In this document: positions 34,495 through 43,020 of the stretch, piece by piece
Layout of the letters: each line of letters begins with the position of its first letter
Position numbering within the stretch: the first letter of the stretch is position 1
From: Rhizobium leguminosarum
GTDB lineage: Bacteria; Pseudomonadota; Alphaproteobacteria; Rhizobiales; Rhizobiaceae
Assembly (NCBI RefSeq): GCF_017876795.1
Contig: NZ_JAGIOR010000001.1
Coordinates: forward strand, 1,638,501-1,702,500
Direction of reading: 5' to 3'
Length of the DNA: 64,000 bases
Notes under the pieces: model-generated
Told to the model about the DNA's origin: nothing
Seen by the model: the letters and a program-made list of their open reading frames with translations, nothing else
Databases searched by the model: none
Position numbers and translations under genes: made by a program

Positions 34495-36150
34495 ATGTCG
34501 TCGCGCCTTGATCTCAGCCTGTTTCCGGACCTTCCGCCAGAGGTTGTCAAAGCCTTTGCGGCGATGCAGTTCGAGTTGTCGGTCGAGCGCGCTGCACGTC
34601 AGCATGAGCAGGCGGTCGTTGCCGAAAAGGACGCGTTCATCGCCGAGCTGAAGGAACTGATCGAGAAGCTTGAGGGGCAGGTTCACGACTATCGGCGCAC
34701 GAAGTTCGGTCCGAAGTCGGAAAAGCTCGATCCGGCGCAGATGGAACTGGCGCTGGAAGATCTTGAAACGGCGATTGCCGAAACACAGGCGCGGATCGCC
34801 GCCGTCGAGAAAAAGATCGAAGCCAGCGCCTCGAATGACCCCGCGAAAACCCCTTCTCGCAAGGAGCGCAAGGCTCGTGCACTGCCCGAACATCTGCCGC
34901 GGGTCGAGAATGTGATCGAGCCCGAGAGCATCGTTTGTCCCTGCGGTTGCGGCAACATGGTGCGGATCGGCGAGGATCGGACGGAACGGCTCGACCGTAT
35001 TCCGGCACGCTACGAGGTGATCGTCACGATCCGCCCGAAATACGTATGCCCCAAGGGTCGAACGGGCGTCGTCCAGGCCAGAGCGCCGGCACATCTGCTG
35101 GAAGGGAGCTGGCCGACCGAAGCCCTTCTGGCGGAGATTGCCGTCTCCAAGCATTCGGAACACATGCCGCTGAACCGTCAGGCCGAGGTCATGGCGCGAC
35201 ACGGTGTGCCGATCGACCGCACGGTCCTTGCCGATTGGATGGGGCGCACGGGTGCTGCGATCGCACCGGTGGTCGACCACATGGCCAAGCGGCTGCTTTT
35301 GGGCAGCACAAGGCTCTATGTCGACGAGACAACAGCTCCGGTACTGGATCCGGGGCGAGGCAAGACGAAGACCGGCTATCTCTGGGCCGTACTGCGCGAC
35401 GACCGCGGCTGGAATGGCTCTGCTGCGTCAGGTGTGGTGTTCCATTATCGGCCCGGGCGTAAAGGAGAATATGCCGCTGAAATCCTCGACGGGTTCAACG
35501 GCACAATCCAGGTGGATGCCTACGGCGGTTACTCTCATCTCGCTGCGTCGGATCGTATCGGCGGCGCTCCGCTGAAGCTGGCTTTCTGTTGGGCGCACGG
35601 GCGCAGAAAGCTGATCAAGGCCACGCCAAAGAGCGGATCGCCCATCGTTGATGAGGCACTGGTTCGTATCGCCGCCCTCTACAAGATCGAAGACAGTATC
35701 CGAGGTTCAGATCCCGAACATCGCCGGGCAGTTCGACAGGCCCTGTCTCTGCCGCTGGTGGACGAGTTCTTCACCTGGATCGCGGCTCAGGCTGCGCGTG
35801 TATCACGCAAATCCGATCTCGGCGTCGCCCTGGCGTATATGCTGAAACGGCAAGATGGCTTTCGGCTGTTCCTTGATGACGGATGCGTCGATATCGATTC
35901 CAACCTGGTGGAAAATGCCATCCGTCGCCCGGCCATGAACCGCCGCAATGCGCTCTTTGCAGGCCATGATGAAGGCGGACGTAACTGGGCCCGGTTCGCC
36001 AGCCTGATTGGCACATGCAAAATGAACGGCGTGGAGCCCTACGCCTATATGTGTGATCTCTTTACACGTCTCGCCAATGGCCACCTTGCCAAAGACATCG
36101 ACGATCTGATGCCGTGGGCCTATGCCGCTCGCATCAAGGCCGCACAATGA
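34495..36150 (+). CDS. tnpC: IS66 transposase TnpC (copy 2)
   Basis: 551 residues with the same coiled coil, zinc-finger-like CPCGCGN and DDE core as copy 1. At least one silent base difference from copy 1 is visible (CGG against CGA in the DYRRTKFG segment), but the proteins agree. It appears intact. Confidence 0.95.
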   Translation: MSSRLDLSLFPDLPPEVVKAFAAMQFELSVERAARQHEQAVVAEKDAFIAELKELIEKLEGQVHDYRRTKFGPKSEKLDPAQMELALEDLETAIAETQARIAAVEKKIEASASNDPAKTPSRKERKARALPEHLPRVENVIEPESIVCPCGCGNMVRIGEDRTERLDRIPARYEVIVTIRPKYVCPKGRTGVVQARAPAHLLEGSWPTEALLAEIAVSKHSEHMPLNRQAEVMARHGVPIDRTVLADWMGRTGAAIAPVVDHMAKRLLLGSTRLYVDETTAPVLDPGRGKTKTGYLWAVLRDDRGWNGSAASGVVFHYRPGRKGEYAAEILDGFNGTIQVDAYGGYSHLAASDRIGGAPLKLAFCWAHGRRKLIKATPKSGSPIVDEALVRIAALYKIEDSIRGSDPEHRRAVRQALSLPLVDEFFTWIAAQAARVSRKSDLGVALAYMLKRQDGFRLFLDDGCVDIDSNLVENAIRRPAMNRRNALFAGHDEGGRNWARFASLIGTCKMNGVEPYAYMCDLFTRLANGHLAKDIDDLMPWAYAARIKAAQ

Positions 36151-36247
36151 GCTCGCCAGATACTATCCGGTGAGCTCACATCCGGCCCTCAGCCAGCACT
36201 ACCGAGTAGGTGAAACTGAAAATCAATGGGGCGTAGACGCCGCATAC

Positions 36248-36417
36248 GTTGGAGTTGGGGTTGGCGATAGTGATGATAAACAGCGCGCTGTTGCGCGGTT
36301 GATCTGGATTGTGGGCGCCAAATCAGTTTCCAACGATCTCCAATTGTCAGAGGGAGGCTCCGAGATGCCGAGGCAGCTCTCCAGTGATGTTTCGGCGGTT
36401 TTCGTCTTTGTATGCAT
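36248..36417 (-). pseudogene. Truncated second copy of the decarboxylase 5' end
   Basis: The frame starting at 36417 reads TAETSLESCLGISEPPSDNW, clearly related to the decarboxylase start (TAETALESCLSISELRCENW at 37289). Similarity ends after about 40 codons, and the frame is cut by IS66 copy 2; even with the IS removed it would stop after a few more codons. It is preceded by its own sigma-54 promoter and NifA site. Confidence 0.75.
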
Positions 36418-36496
36418 GGCGAACTCCAATTTGAGGGTGCCAGGTGATGCCGGCCACTTTGGACGCGGTTGGTTCCCGCGACACTCAAGAAGTATG

Positions 36497-36512
36497 AGCA
36501 AGCGTCATGCCA
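36497..36512 (-). promoter_or_regulatory. Sigma-54 promoter, left arm
   Basis: Minus strand TGGCATGACGCTTGCT, identical to the decarboxylase promoter in the right arm. Confidence 0.83.
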
Positions 36513-36599
36513 ATTCAGCCGATTGCTGGCGTGTAACAGAATCCGGCGCTGCCGCAGACACTTAGAGGGATAAAACGCCGGACCGAGGAGCCGAAGGCG

Positions 36600-36615
36600 T
36601 GTCGTAGAGCCGACA
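36600..36615. promoter_or_regulatory. NifA site, left arm
   Basis: TGT-N10-ACA, 87 bases upstream of the left-arm -24 element; the N10 differs from the right arm at one base. Confidence 0.82.
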
Positions 36616-36641
36616 AAGGGCCGACGATGTCGCACACATGT

Positions 36642-37063
36642 CCTTCGGGAACTGGAAGAAAGGAATGACGAACTGCGTCGTCAGCTCCCGAGCAATGGCG
36701 GGATATTTTTGACCCCACTCCGGTCTCGAACGCCTCCAGCGCCTTGTCGCGCCGCAGCGCCCGGACGACCGGTCTTCAATCTTCCATGACACGAATTCGA
36801 GAGAATGACGGATGAGATGCACGATGCAGGTCTGGACGATCGTCTGCGGGAAAGCAGCGGTGATCGCCTCTGGAAAGCCTTTCAACCCGTCGACGACGGC
36901 AATCAGAATGTCCTGGCAGCCCGGTTCTTCAGCTCGTTCATCACCAGCAGCCAGAACCTCGTGCCTTCCGTCTGCTCGATCCACAAGCCGAGGATTTCCT
37001 TGGTGCCTGCAACATTCGCCTGAATTCGTGTCGGCGGCTAGCGGCACAGCGCATTGCCTGATG
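36642..37063 (-). pseudogene. IS256-family (mutator) transposase fragment
   Basis: Between the repeat arms lies a central piece of an IS256-type transposase on the minus strand: GCQDILIAVVDGLKGFPEAI and TAAFPQTIVQTCIVHLIRHS, then a frameshifted continuation (EWGQKYPAIARELTTQFVIP). Both ends of the gene are missing. The element, or recombination at it, may have created the inverted duplication. Confidence 0.82.
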
Positions 37064-37089
37064 ACATGTGTGCGACATTGTCGGCCCCT

Positions 37090-37105
37090 TGTCGGCTCCA
37101 CGACA
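37090..37105. promoter_or_regulatory. NifA site of the decarboxylase operon
   Basis: Perfect TGT-N10-ACA (TGTCGGCTCCACGACA), 87 bases upstream of the -24 element. Confidence 0.85.
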
Positions 37106-37192
37106 CGCCTTCGACTCTTCGATCCGTCGTTTTATCCCTCTAGGTGTCTGCGGCAGCGCCGGATTCTGTTACACGCCAGCAATCGGCTGAAT

Positions 37193-37208
37193 TGGCATGA
37201 CGCTTGCT
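37193..37208 (+). promoter_or_regulatory. Sigma-54 promoter of the decarboxylase operon
   Basis: TGGCATGACGCTTGCT with GG-N10-GC. The transcription start should be near 37219, 70 bases before the decarboxylase ATG. Confidence 0.87.
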
Positions 37209-37288
37209 CCAGCTTCTTGAGTGTCGCGGGAACCAACCGCGTCAAATGTTGCCGGCATCACCTGGCACCCTCAATTTGGAGTTTTGCC

Positions 37289-40012
37289 ATGTCCGCGAAG
37301 ATCGAAACCGCCGAAACAGCACTCGAGAGCTGCCTCAGCATCTCGGAGCTCCGCTGTGAAAATTGGAGATCATTGGTAAACGATTTGGCGCAGCTCGCGG
37401 CTATTTCGCCGTCCGATTTCAACGACGCCACGTTTGAGCGGGTGCTGCGCAATATCAGCACTATGTCTTCAATGGAGTTGTATTGGGCTTTTCCCGGTGC
37501 ACTCGCCTTTGCCGGCCTGCGGGAAATGATCGAACGGCGGGCTCTGACGCAAGCCCATGTCGAAGCGCGGTGGATTAATGCGATGCTCGCCGGCAAGGCC
37601 TATCGCCACCAAAGCGTGTCATTGGAAGCCGAAGGCGACCTGCCTTCCCGGATCGAAACTGAGGAAGAGCGGCAGGCCCAGATCCGCCGCCCCTATTTCG
37701 AAGCGCTGTTTGTCGGCGAGATGTTGGCCTCCGAGCAGGAAACAATACGCCAGCGCGTAAAACGCAAACGCGGAGTGGGTGACCCGTTTGTCTTCGACGC
37801 CGTCTTCGTGCCGAGTTTCGAGGACGCGTTGAATGCGACGCTCCTCAACGCGGACATTCAGGCCGTGGTAATTTACGACGAATTTGCCTTCCGCTCGCAA
37901 ACCTATCATCTTAACACGTTAGGCTGCGACCTGAACCAGATGGACGCTGTCATCAAAGCCGCTCCGGAGTTCGGGAGGGCCCCGCTGCTCGGCCGAAAGA
38001 TCGCGCAGATTCGGCCCGAGCTCGGCCGCTATCTCGTCACCGGCAAGAGAGCCGAAGACATCGCTGCGCGCTCGGGCGACACATTTCATCGCGCCTTCTG
38101 CCGCTATGAGGACGATGAAGAACTCTATTCTTCCATCATGCACGGCGTCGCGCAGCGCTGTAAGACACCCTACTTCGACGCCCTGCGCGACTATTCCAAA
38201 CGACCCGTGGTCGCCGCCCATGCCCCGGCCGCCCAACGTGGCAAGTCGCTCATGAATTCAGACTGGGTCGGCGATTGTTGGGAGTTTTATGGCGAGAACT
38301 TGTTCAGAACGGAAACCTCCGCCACCATCGGAGGCCTGGATGACCTGTTCCATCCCACCGGCCCATTGAAGCTTTCGCAGGAAAATGCTGCGCGCGCCTT
38401 TGGCGCCATGCGCACCTCCTTCGTCACCGCCGGCACTTCGGCTGCCAACAGGATCGTGCTGCAAGCACTTGTGGGGCCAGACGACATGCTACTGGTGGAC
38501 CGCAACTGCCACAAATCGATCCATTACGGGCTGATGCCGGCGGGCGCGCGCGTACACTATCTCGACCCCTATCCGCTGAACGATTATTCCATATATGGCG
38601 CAGTGCCCGTGGGGAAAATTAAGCAGCAGCTTCTCGCCTTCAAGCGCGACGGCACGCTCGACCGCCTTCGTCTGCTGGCGCTCACCAACTGCACCTTCGA
38701 TGGCGTCGCCTATAACGTCGAGCGCGTAACGATGGAGTGTCTGGCGATCGCGCCGCATCTCACCTTCCTTTGGGACGAGGCATGGTTCGCGTTTGGCTAT
38801 TTTCATCCGGTATACCGGCAGCGGACGGCGATGGGAGTCGCCGCCAAGCTTTCAAAGATGCTGCAGGATCCCGACTATGCTGCTCGCTACGAGGCGTTTA
38901 GCACCGAATTCGACGCCGAGGCCTGGAACGACGACGAAAGGGTCCTGAACACGAAGCTCCTGCCGGATCCTTCGAAGGCGCGGGTGCGGGTCTATTCGAC
39001 CCAATCGACCCACAAGACGCTGACGGCACTGCGGCAGGGCTCAATGATCCACGGCTGGGATCAGGACTTCTGCAAGAAGACCGAGGAGACCTTCCAAGAG
39101 GCCTATATGATGCATCTCACGACTTCACCCAATTCAACTATTCTCGCGTTGCTCGACGTCGGCCGCAAGCAGGCGGAACTGGAAGGTTACAAGCTAACCG
39201 ACCACGCCACGAAACTCGCCAATACTCTTCGCGCGCTTATTCGTCGAGATCCGCTGCTGAATAAATATTACGAAGTCCTCGACCCCAGTGATCTAATACC
39301 GCCGGAATATCGCGAGTCAAACGCGCAATCCTATTCCGACGAGCGGACCAGCTGGAGCAATTTCGAAACGACGTGGCGCACAGACGAATTCGCCCTCGTC
39401 CCGACCCACGTCACGGTGTCAATCGGCAGGACGGGCATGGATGGCAGCACGTTCAGAAAGCTTCTGATGGATAAATACGATATCCAGATCAACAAGACTA
39501 CGCGCAACAGCGTGCTGTTTCTCATCACTATCGGCGCCACGCACGCCGACATCGCCCATTACTGTTGTGTGCTGCGGGAGATCGCGCTCGACGTCGAGCA
39601 TAAAGTGGGTGATCTCTCGACAACTAAGCGTTGCATCCACGACAAAAGAGTCAACTCGCTGACGCTGGAACAGCCCTCGCTGCCGGAGGGTCCAGATTTC
39701 CATCGGGCGTTTCGCGGATTGGACTCTGGTGTCAGCATAGGAACTGGCGACGGCGACATACGGTCGGCCTTCTATAAGATCTACGACGCTGCAAATTGCG
39801 AATACCTTCACTTCGACGAGGCCAAACGAGCAATCGCGGGAGGCCGCACGCTGACCTCCGCGCGGTTCGTCATTCCCTACCCACCGGGCTGGCCCGTTCT
39901 CACACCGGGTCAAGAAATCAGTCCCGAGACGGTGGAATATCTGCGCGCGATCGGTGATTGCGAAATACACGGCTTCCGGCTGGAAGAAGGGTTGCAGGTT
40001 TTAAAGGAGTAA
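37289..40012 (+). CDS. Orn/Lys/Arg decarboxylase-family PLP enzyme, nif-regulated
   Basis: A 907-residue fold-I enzyme of the bacterial ornithine/lysine/arginine decarboxylase family; family members are usually 700-760 residues, so this one has a long N-terminal extension (about 1-150, helix-rich). Core marks: MRTSFVTAGTSAANRIVLQA, VDRNCHKSIHYGLMPAGARV, LTNCTFDGVAYN, the cofactor aspartate in LTFLWDEAWFAFGYFHP and the PLP lysine K576 in YSTQSTHKTLTALRQGSMIH. It would decarboxylate a basic amino acid to a polyamine or diamine, or act as an aminomutase-like relative. Start chosen at 37289 (GGAG 8 bases upstream). It is first in an operon with an ATP-grasp ligase and a C45 hydrolase, behind a NifA/sigma-54 promoter. 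Confidence 0.87.
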   Translation: MSAKIETAETALESCLSISELRCENWRSLVNDLAQLAAISPSDFNDATFERVLRNISTMSSMELYWAFPGALAFAGLREMIERRALTQAHVEARWINAMLAGKAYRHQSVSLEAEGDLPSRIETEEERQAQIRRPYFEALFVGEMLASEQETIRQRVKRKRGVGDPFVFDAVFVPSFEDALNATLLNADIQAVVIYDEFAFRSQTYHLNTLGCDLNQMDAVIKAAPEFGRAPLLGRKIAQIRPELGRYLVTGKRAEDIAARSGDTFHRAFCRYEDDEELYSSIMHGVAQRCKTPYFDALRDYSKRPVVAAHAPAAQRGKSLMNSDWVGDCWEFYGENLFRTETSATIGGLDDLFHPTGPLKLSQENAARAFGAMRTSFVTAGTSAANRIVLQALVGPDDMLLVDRNCHKSIHYGLMPAGARVHYLDPYPLNDYSIYGAVPVGKIKQQLLAFKRDGTLDRLRLLALTNCTFDGVAYNVERVTMECLAIAPHLTFLWDEAWFAFGYFHPVYRQRTAMGVAAKLSKMLQDPDYAARYEAFSTEFDAEAWNDDERVLNTKLLPDPSKARVRVYSTQSTHKTLTALRQGSMIHGWDQDFCKKTEETFQEAYMMHLTTSPNSTILALLDVGRKQAELEGYKLTDHATKLANTLRALIRRDPLLNKYYEVLDPSDLIPPEYRESNAQSYSDERTSWSNFETTWRTDEFALVPTHVTVSIGRTGMDGSTFRKLLMDKYDIQINKTTRNSVLFLITIGATHADIAHYCCVLREIALDVEHKVGDLSTTKRCIHDKRVNSLTLEQPSLPEGPDFHRAFRGLDSGVSIGTGDGDIRSAFYKIYDAANCEYLHFDEAKRAIAGGRTLTSARFVIPYPPGWPVLTPGQEISPETVEYLRAIGDCEIHGFRLEEGLQVLKE

Positions 40013-40165
40013 GCTGCTTGCCGCTAATACGGCCGGGTTGTCCCGGATGCCTAAACGCCGGTGAAGATCTCAGGAACGCCCAATCAGGAGTGGGGCCATG
40101 CAGAACCATAGAAGAGAAATACGTCCGATCGAGCACGGAAGCACTCGAGCTAAAACGAGGTCCGC

Positions 40166-41572
40166 ATGAACTGCATTCGTAACATTGCCGACCTTCGTCT
40201 CTGCATGCAACGCAACAAGATTACCCCCTATTTCATCTCGCCGACCCCCTTCAACCTGCTCGGCATCGATGAATGGGTGGATAACTTCAAGTACATAAAT
40301 TCCATCGACTGCTTCGACGGGCGGCATCCAAACGTCTTCGTTCCCCAGGGTCCCCTTGCCAAATTCGAGAGCATCAAGGAGACCAACAGTCACCTGCTCC
40401 AGAACAAGCGGGTGATGGACTACATAGCCGGTCGCGACGGTACGCCGGCCAGCATCTATCTGATGTCCGGCGAGGCGATCGAGGCGACCTGCAAGGAACT
40501 CGGAATCGAGAACTGGTCCGCCGACGCCAAGTTGCGCGAGCGCTGCGACAACAAGATTGAGACCGTACGTATTGGCAACAAGGCGGGCGTTCCCTCGGTG
40601 CCCAACACGCTCGCCCCCGCTCGCACCTATGAGGAACTTCTTTCTTCGGCGAGAAAGGCCGGTCTCGGCGACGATCTCGTCGTGCAGACCGCCTACGGCG
40701 ACAGCGGCCGCACGACCTTCTTCATCGCCAACGAAGATGACTACAACCGTTACGCCCCGCAGATTTCGGCAGAGGACGAGGTCAAGATCATGAAGCGGAT
40801 CAATTGTCGTAGCGCGACCATGGATGCCTGCGTCACAGCTTCCGGTACGATCGCCGGCCCGCTTCTGACTGAAGTCATCGGAAAGCCGGAGCTGACACCC
40901 TACAAGGGCGGCTGGTGCGGCAACGAAATCTTCCAAAACGCCTTTCCCCCAGAGATCCGCGCCAAGGCCCGCGACATAGCCTGCCGCTGGGGTAACCAAG
41001 CGCTCAAGGAAGGCTTTCGCGGCTATTTCAACCTTGATATCCTCATCGATTACGAGAACAACAAGGTTTATCTCGGCGAGATCAACCCTCGCATATCCGG
41101 TGCAAGCCTGCTCACCAATCACGCCGCCTTCGCCCATGGCGCCGTGCCGCCGCTTTTCGTTTATCACATGATGGAATTTTGCGGTGTGGGCGATAAGATC
41201 AACGTCGATGAACTGAACGATCGTTGGGAACGCATGGAATCCATCGAACCCTGGTCGCACCTGATGGTCAAGTCAATCACGGACATTGAGGAAATCGTCA
41301 CCGATGCGCCTGCCACGGGGGTCTACCGCATGGCGTCGGACGGCAGCGTATCCTACAACCGCTTCACCTATCAATTGCGGCAGATCGAAAGCGAAGACGA
41401 GGCTTTCTTCCTACGCACCATCGGTCCCGGCGACAATCGCTATCTGGGCGCCGACCTCGGCATCCTAATCATGCGCGGGCGGGTGATGGACGACGATTTC
41501 GAGCTGAACAAGCGCGCCATCAACTGGACCAAGGACATCAACCGCCAGTTTGTCAGCAAGCCAAACACCTAA
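40166..41572 (+). CDS. ATP-grasp ligase
   Basis: A 468-residue ATP-grasp enzyme of the carboxylate-amine ligase kind (biotin-carboxylase-like fold). Evidence: the pre-ATP-grasp part followed by RCDNKIETVRIGNKAGVPSV, ATP-loop sequence VVQTAYGDSGRTTFFI, and the metal-binding end GYFNLDILIDYENNKVYLGE and INPRISGASLLTNHAA (E...N pair binding Mg2+). Such enzymes join a carboxylate to an amine through an acyl-phosphate. It lacks biotin-carboxyl-carrier domains, so carboxylation is unlikely. It lies 153 bases after the decarboxylase and shares its strand; a product amine of the decarboxylase is an obvious substrate guess. Confidence 0.85.
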   Translation: MNCIRNIADLRLCMQRNKITPYFISPTPFNLLGIDEWVDNFKYINSIDCFDGRHPNVFVPQGPLAKFESIKETNSHLLQNKRVMDYIAGRDGTPASIYLMSGEAIEATCKELGIENWSADAKLRERCDNKIETVRIGNKAGVPSVPNTLAPARTYEELLSSARKAGLGDDLVVQTAYGDSGRTTFFIANEDDYNRYAPQISAEDEVKIMKRINCRSATMDACVTASGTIAGPLLTEVIGKPELTPYKGGWCGNEIFQNAFPPEIRAKARDIACRWGNQALKEGFRGYFNLDILIDYENNKVYLGEINPRISGASLLTNHAAFAHGAVPPLFVYHMMEFCGVGDKINVDELNDRWERMESIEPWSHLMVKSITDIEEIVTDAPATGVYRMASDGSVSYNRFTYQLRQIESEDEAFFLRTIGPGDNRYLGADLGILIMRGRVMDDDFELNKRAINWTKDINRQFVSKPNT

Positions 41573-41618
41573 ATCAAGCGCCACCAAGCGTAAGAGGCAC
41601 TCGAAAAAGCGGAGTTAC

Positions 41619-42611
41619 ATGATGAAGGACCTCCAGTTCGAAGCCAGATTGGAAGCAATGAAAGAAGATATGCCCGGTCCCAAATTGAGCCGCGCGTTCA
41701 ACCGCTCCTGGCCTAACTACCGCCGCTGGTTCGTACACAATGGTCTTCGTTTCCGCCCAACCTACTTAGCAAGCCGCCGGGCATTACGCATGCATATGCC
41801 GGAGCTGCTGCCGACCTACGATGCCGTCGTGGAGACGGCCGGCGGCGGGGATCTGGAAGCCCGTTTGCTATCCATGTGGTGCCCGCCCTTCTATATGGGC
41901 GGCTGTTCGCAGGCGATCTTAACCGGTGCGGAGCCGGCGCTTATTCGCAGCTACGAGTATGGCCCACGCCATCTCGAAGGTCTCTGGCTGGCGTCGCGCT
42001 TCAACGGCAGGCGCGTCCTCGCGATGGCAGATCGCCTGTGGGGCGTGCTCGACGGCATGAACGAGGATGGACTGGTGGTCTCGCTTTCCTTCGGCGGACG
42101 CGAAGCCGAGGGGCAGGGATTCGGCATTCCGGTCGTGCTTCGATACGTGCTGGAGATCGCCAACACCACGGCCGAAGCCGTCGAGATGCTCAGGCGTATT
42201 CCCGTGCATATGTCCTTTTCCATCGCGGTCATCGACCGTAAGGGCAAGCACGCGACGGTCCACGTAAATCCGGACCGCCAGGCGGAAGTCGTCGAGCGGC
42301 GGGTTAGCACCAACCACCAGCATGGCGTCGAATGGGCGCTCCACGCCAAGAACACCAAATCCGTCGAGCGCGAGGCGGCCGTCGAGAAGTTGCTCGCCGC
42401 CTCGCCGAGTATTGAAAGCGTTATTTCAGGCTTCCTGCGCCCTCCCGTTTATCAGACACACTACGGGCGCGACTGCGGCACGCTCTACACCGCCGTCTAC
42501 CGGCCGCTCGACGCCTCGGTGGAACTGGTCTGGCCCGGTTCTGTTTGGCGGCAGTCCTGCGCCAATTTCCAGGAGGAGGTTCGCATTATCCGCTTTAGCG
42601 ACGGGGAGTAA
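41619..42611 (+). CDS. C45-family Ntn hydrolase / acyltransferase
   Basis: A 330-residue protein resembling the C45 family (isopenicillin-N acyltransferase, carcinine/beta-alanyl amine hydrolases). These are made as precursors that cut themselves so that an internal cysteine becomes the N-terminal nucleophile. The likely site is Gly95-Cys96 in FYMGGCSQAILTG. Other family-like parts: SYEYGPRHLEG, LWGVLDGMNEDGLVVSLSFG, IPVVLRYVLEIANTTAEAVE and TNHQHGVEW. It would form or cleave an amide bond. I prefer the ATG at 41619 (CGGAG upstream) over 41550, which overlaps the ATP-grasp gene. Third gene of the NifA-controlled operon. Confidence 0.8.
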   Translation: MMKDLQFEARLEAMKEDMPGPKLSRAFNRSWPNYRRWFVHNGLRFRPTYLASRRALRMHMPELLPTYDAVVETAGGGDLEARLLSMWCPPFYMGGCSQAILTGAEPALIRSYEYGPRHLEGLWLASRFNGRRVLAMADRLWGVLDGMNEDGLVVSLSFGGREAEGQGFGIPVVLRYVLEIANTTAEAVEMLRRIPVHMSFSIAVIDRKGKHATVHVNPDRQAEVVERRVSTNHQHGVEWALHAKNTKSVEREAAVEKLLAASPSIESVISGFLRPPVYQTHYGRDCGTLYTAVYRPLDASVELVWPGSVWRQSCANFQEEVRIIRFSDGE

Positions 42612-42667
42612 GGCGGCCCCGCGCCAACTCAGCGCACAAATGTACCTGACATGAAGAGAGCCAACGC

Positions 42668-42721
42668 ATGAATTCGGTCCAGACTCCGCCAGACGCGGAT
42701 TGCAATTGCACCTTCCGGTAA
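42668..42721 (+). CDS. Possible 17-residue cysteine-containing peptide
   Basis: A short frame, MNSVQTPPDADCNCTFR, starts 56 bases after the C45 gene with AAGAGAG about 8 bases upstream of the ATG. The acidic DADCNC end recalls the EEDDCGCC tail of the AAA+ ATPase. Too short to judge by coding statistics; chance is the null hypothesis. Confidence 0.3.
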   Translation: MNSVQTPPDADCNCTFR

Positions 42722-43020
42722 GTCACTAGGTGGAAGCGCCTTCTCTATTCGGCGTTTTGTGGTCAAGTACTTTCAAGCTTCTTCAACCAGAATGTCTGAT
42801 GTCTTCGCGAGGCCATGCTTCTCTTCGGGATCGGCTATCAGCCTTCCCATCATGGGGTCAGTTGGAATGAAGGGAGCAATCTAAACAACGTCCTCATCGT
42901 GTTGCCACGATGGATACGAGTCCCGGCACGCCCTCTCTTCATCCTCCGTCCCGAGAAGGACATTCATCCACCCGTGGCGGATCTTGTTATCGGTCGTTTC
43001 GCCCGCAACCAGCTGGTATC
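42722..43020. other. Intergenic, no gene seen
   Basis: No supported feature between the operon end and the IS110 remnant; possible remains of the IS110 end. Confidence 0.35.

Larger units (their letters stand above)
33541..36247 (+). mobile_element. IS66-family element, copy 2 (complete, 2707 bp)
   Basis: Same length and ends as copy 1 but opposite orientation. It is flanked by the perfect 8-base repeat GTTGGAGT (33533-33540 and 36248-36255), so it is a simple insertion. It interrupts the stretch downstream of the left-arm NifA/sigma-54 promoter. Confidence 0.95.
36316..36641 (-). repeat. Left arm of a 326-bp inverted repeat carrying a NifA promoter
   Basis: Inverted partner of 37064-37390, roughly 80-85 percent identical. 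Each arm holds a NifA site, a sigma-54 promoter, a leader of about 70-80 bases and the first 35-40 codons of a decarboxylase-like protein. The two promoters point outward. Confidence 0.88.
37064..37390 (+). repeat. Right arm of the NifA-promoter inverted repeat
   Basis: This arm leads into the complete decarboxylase gene. Mismatches with the left arm are scattered through promoter, leader and codons, which suggests an old duplication. Confidence 0.88.

Noticed and set aside
6980..36247. Large composite transposon bounded by the two IS66 copies
   Set aside because: Each copy has its own different 8-base target repeat, so they inserted independently.
40070..41260. 396-residue open frame opposite the ATP-grasp gene
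   Set aside because: The plus strand carries ATP-grasp motifs; the antisense product shows none.
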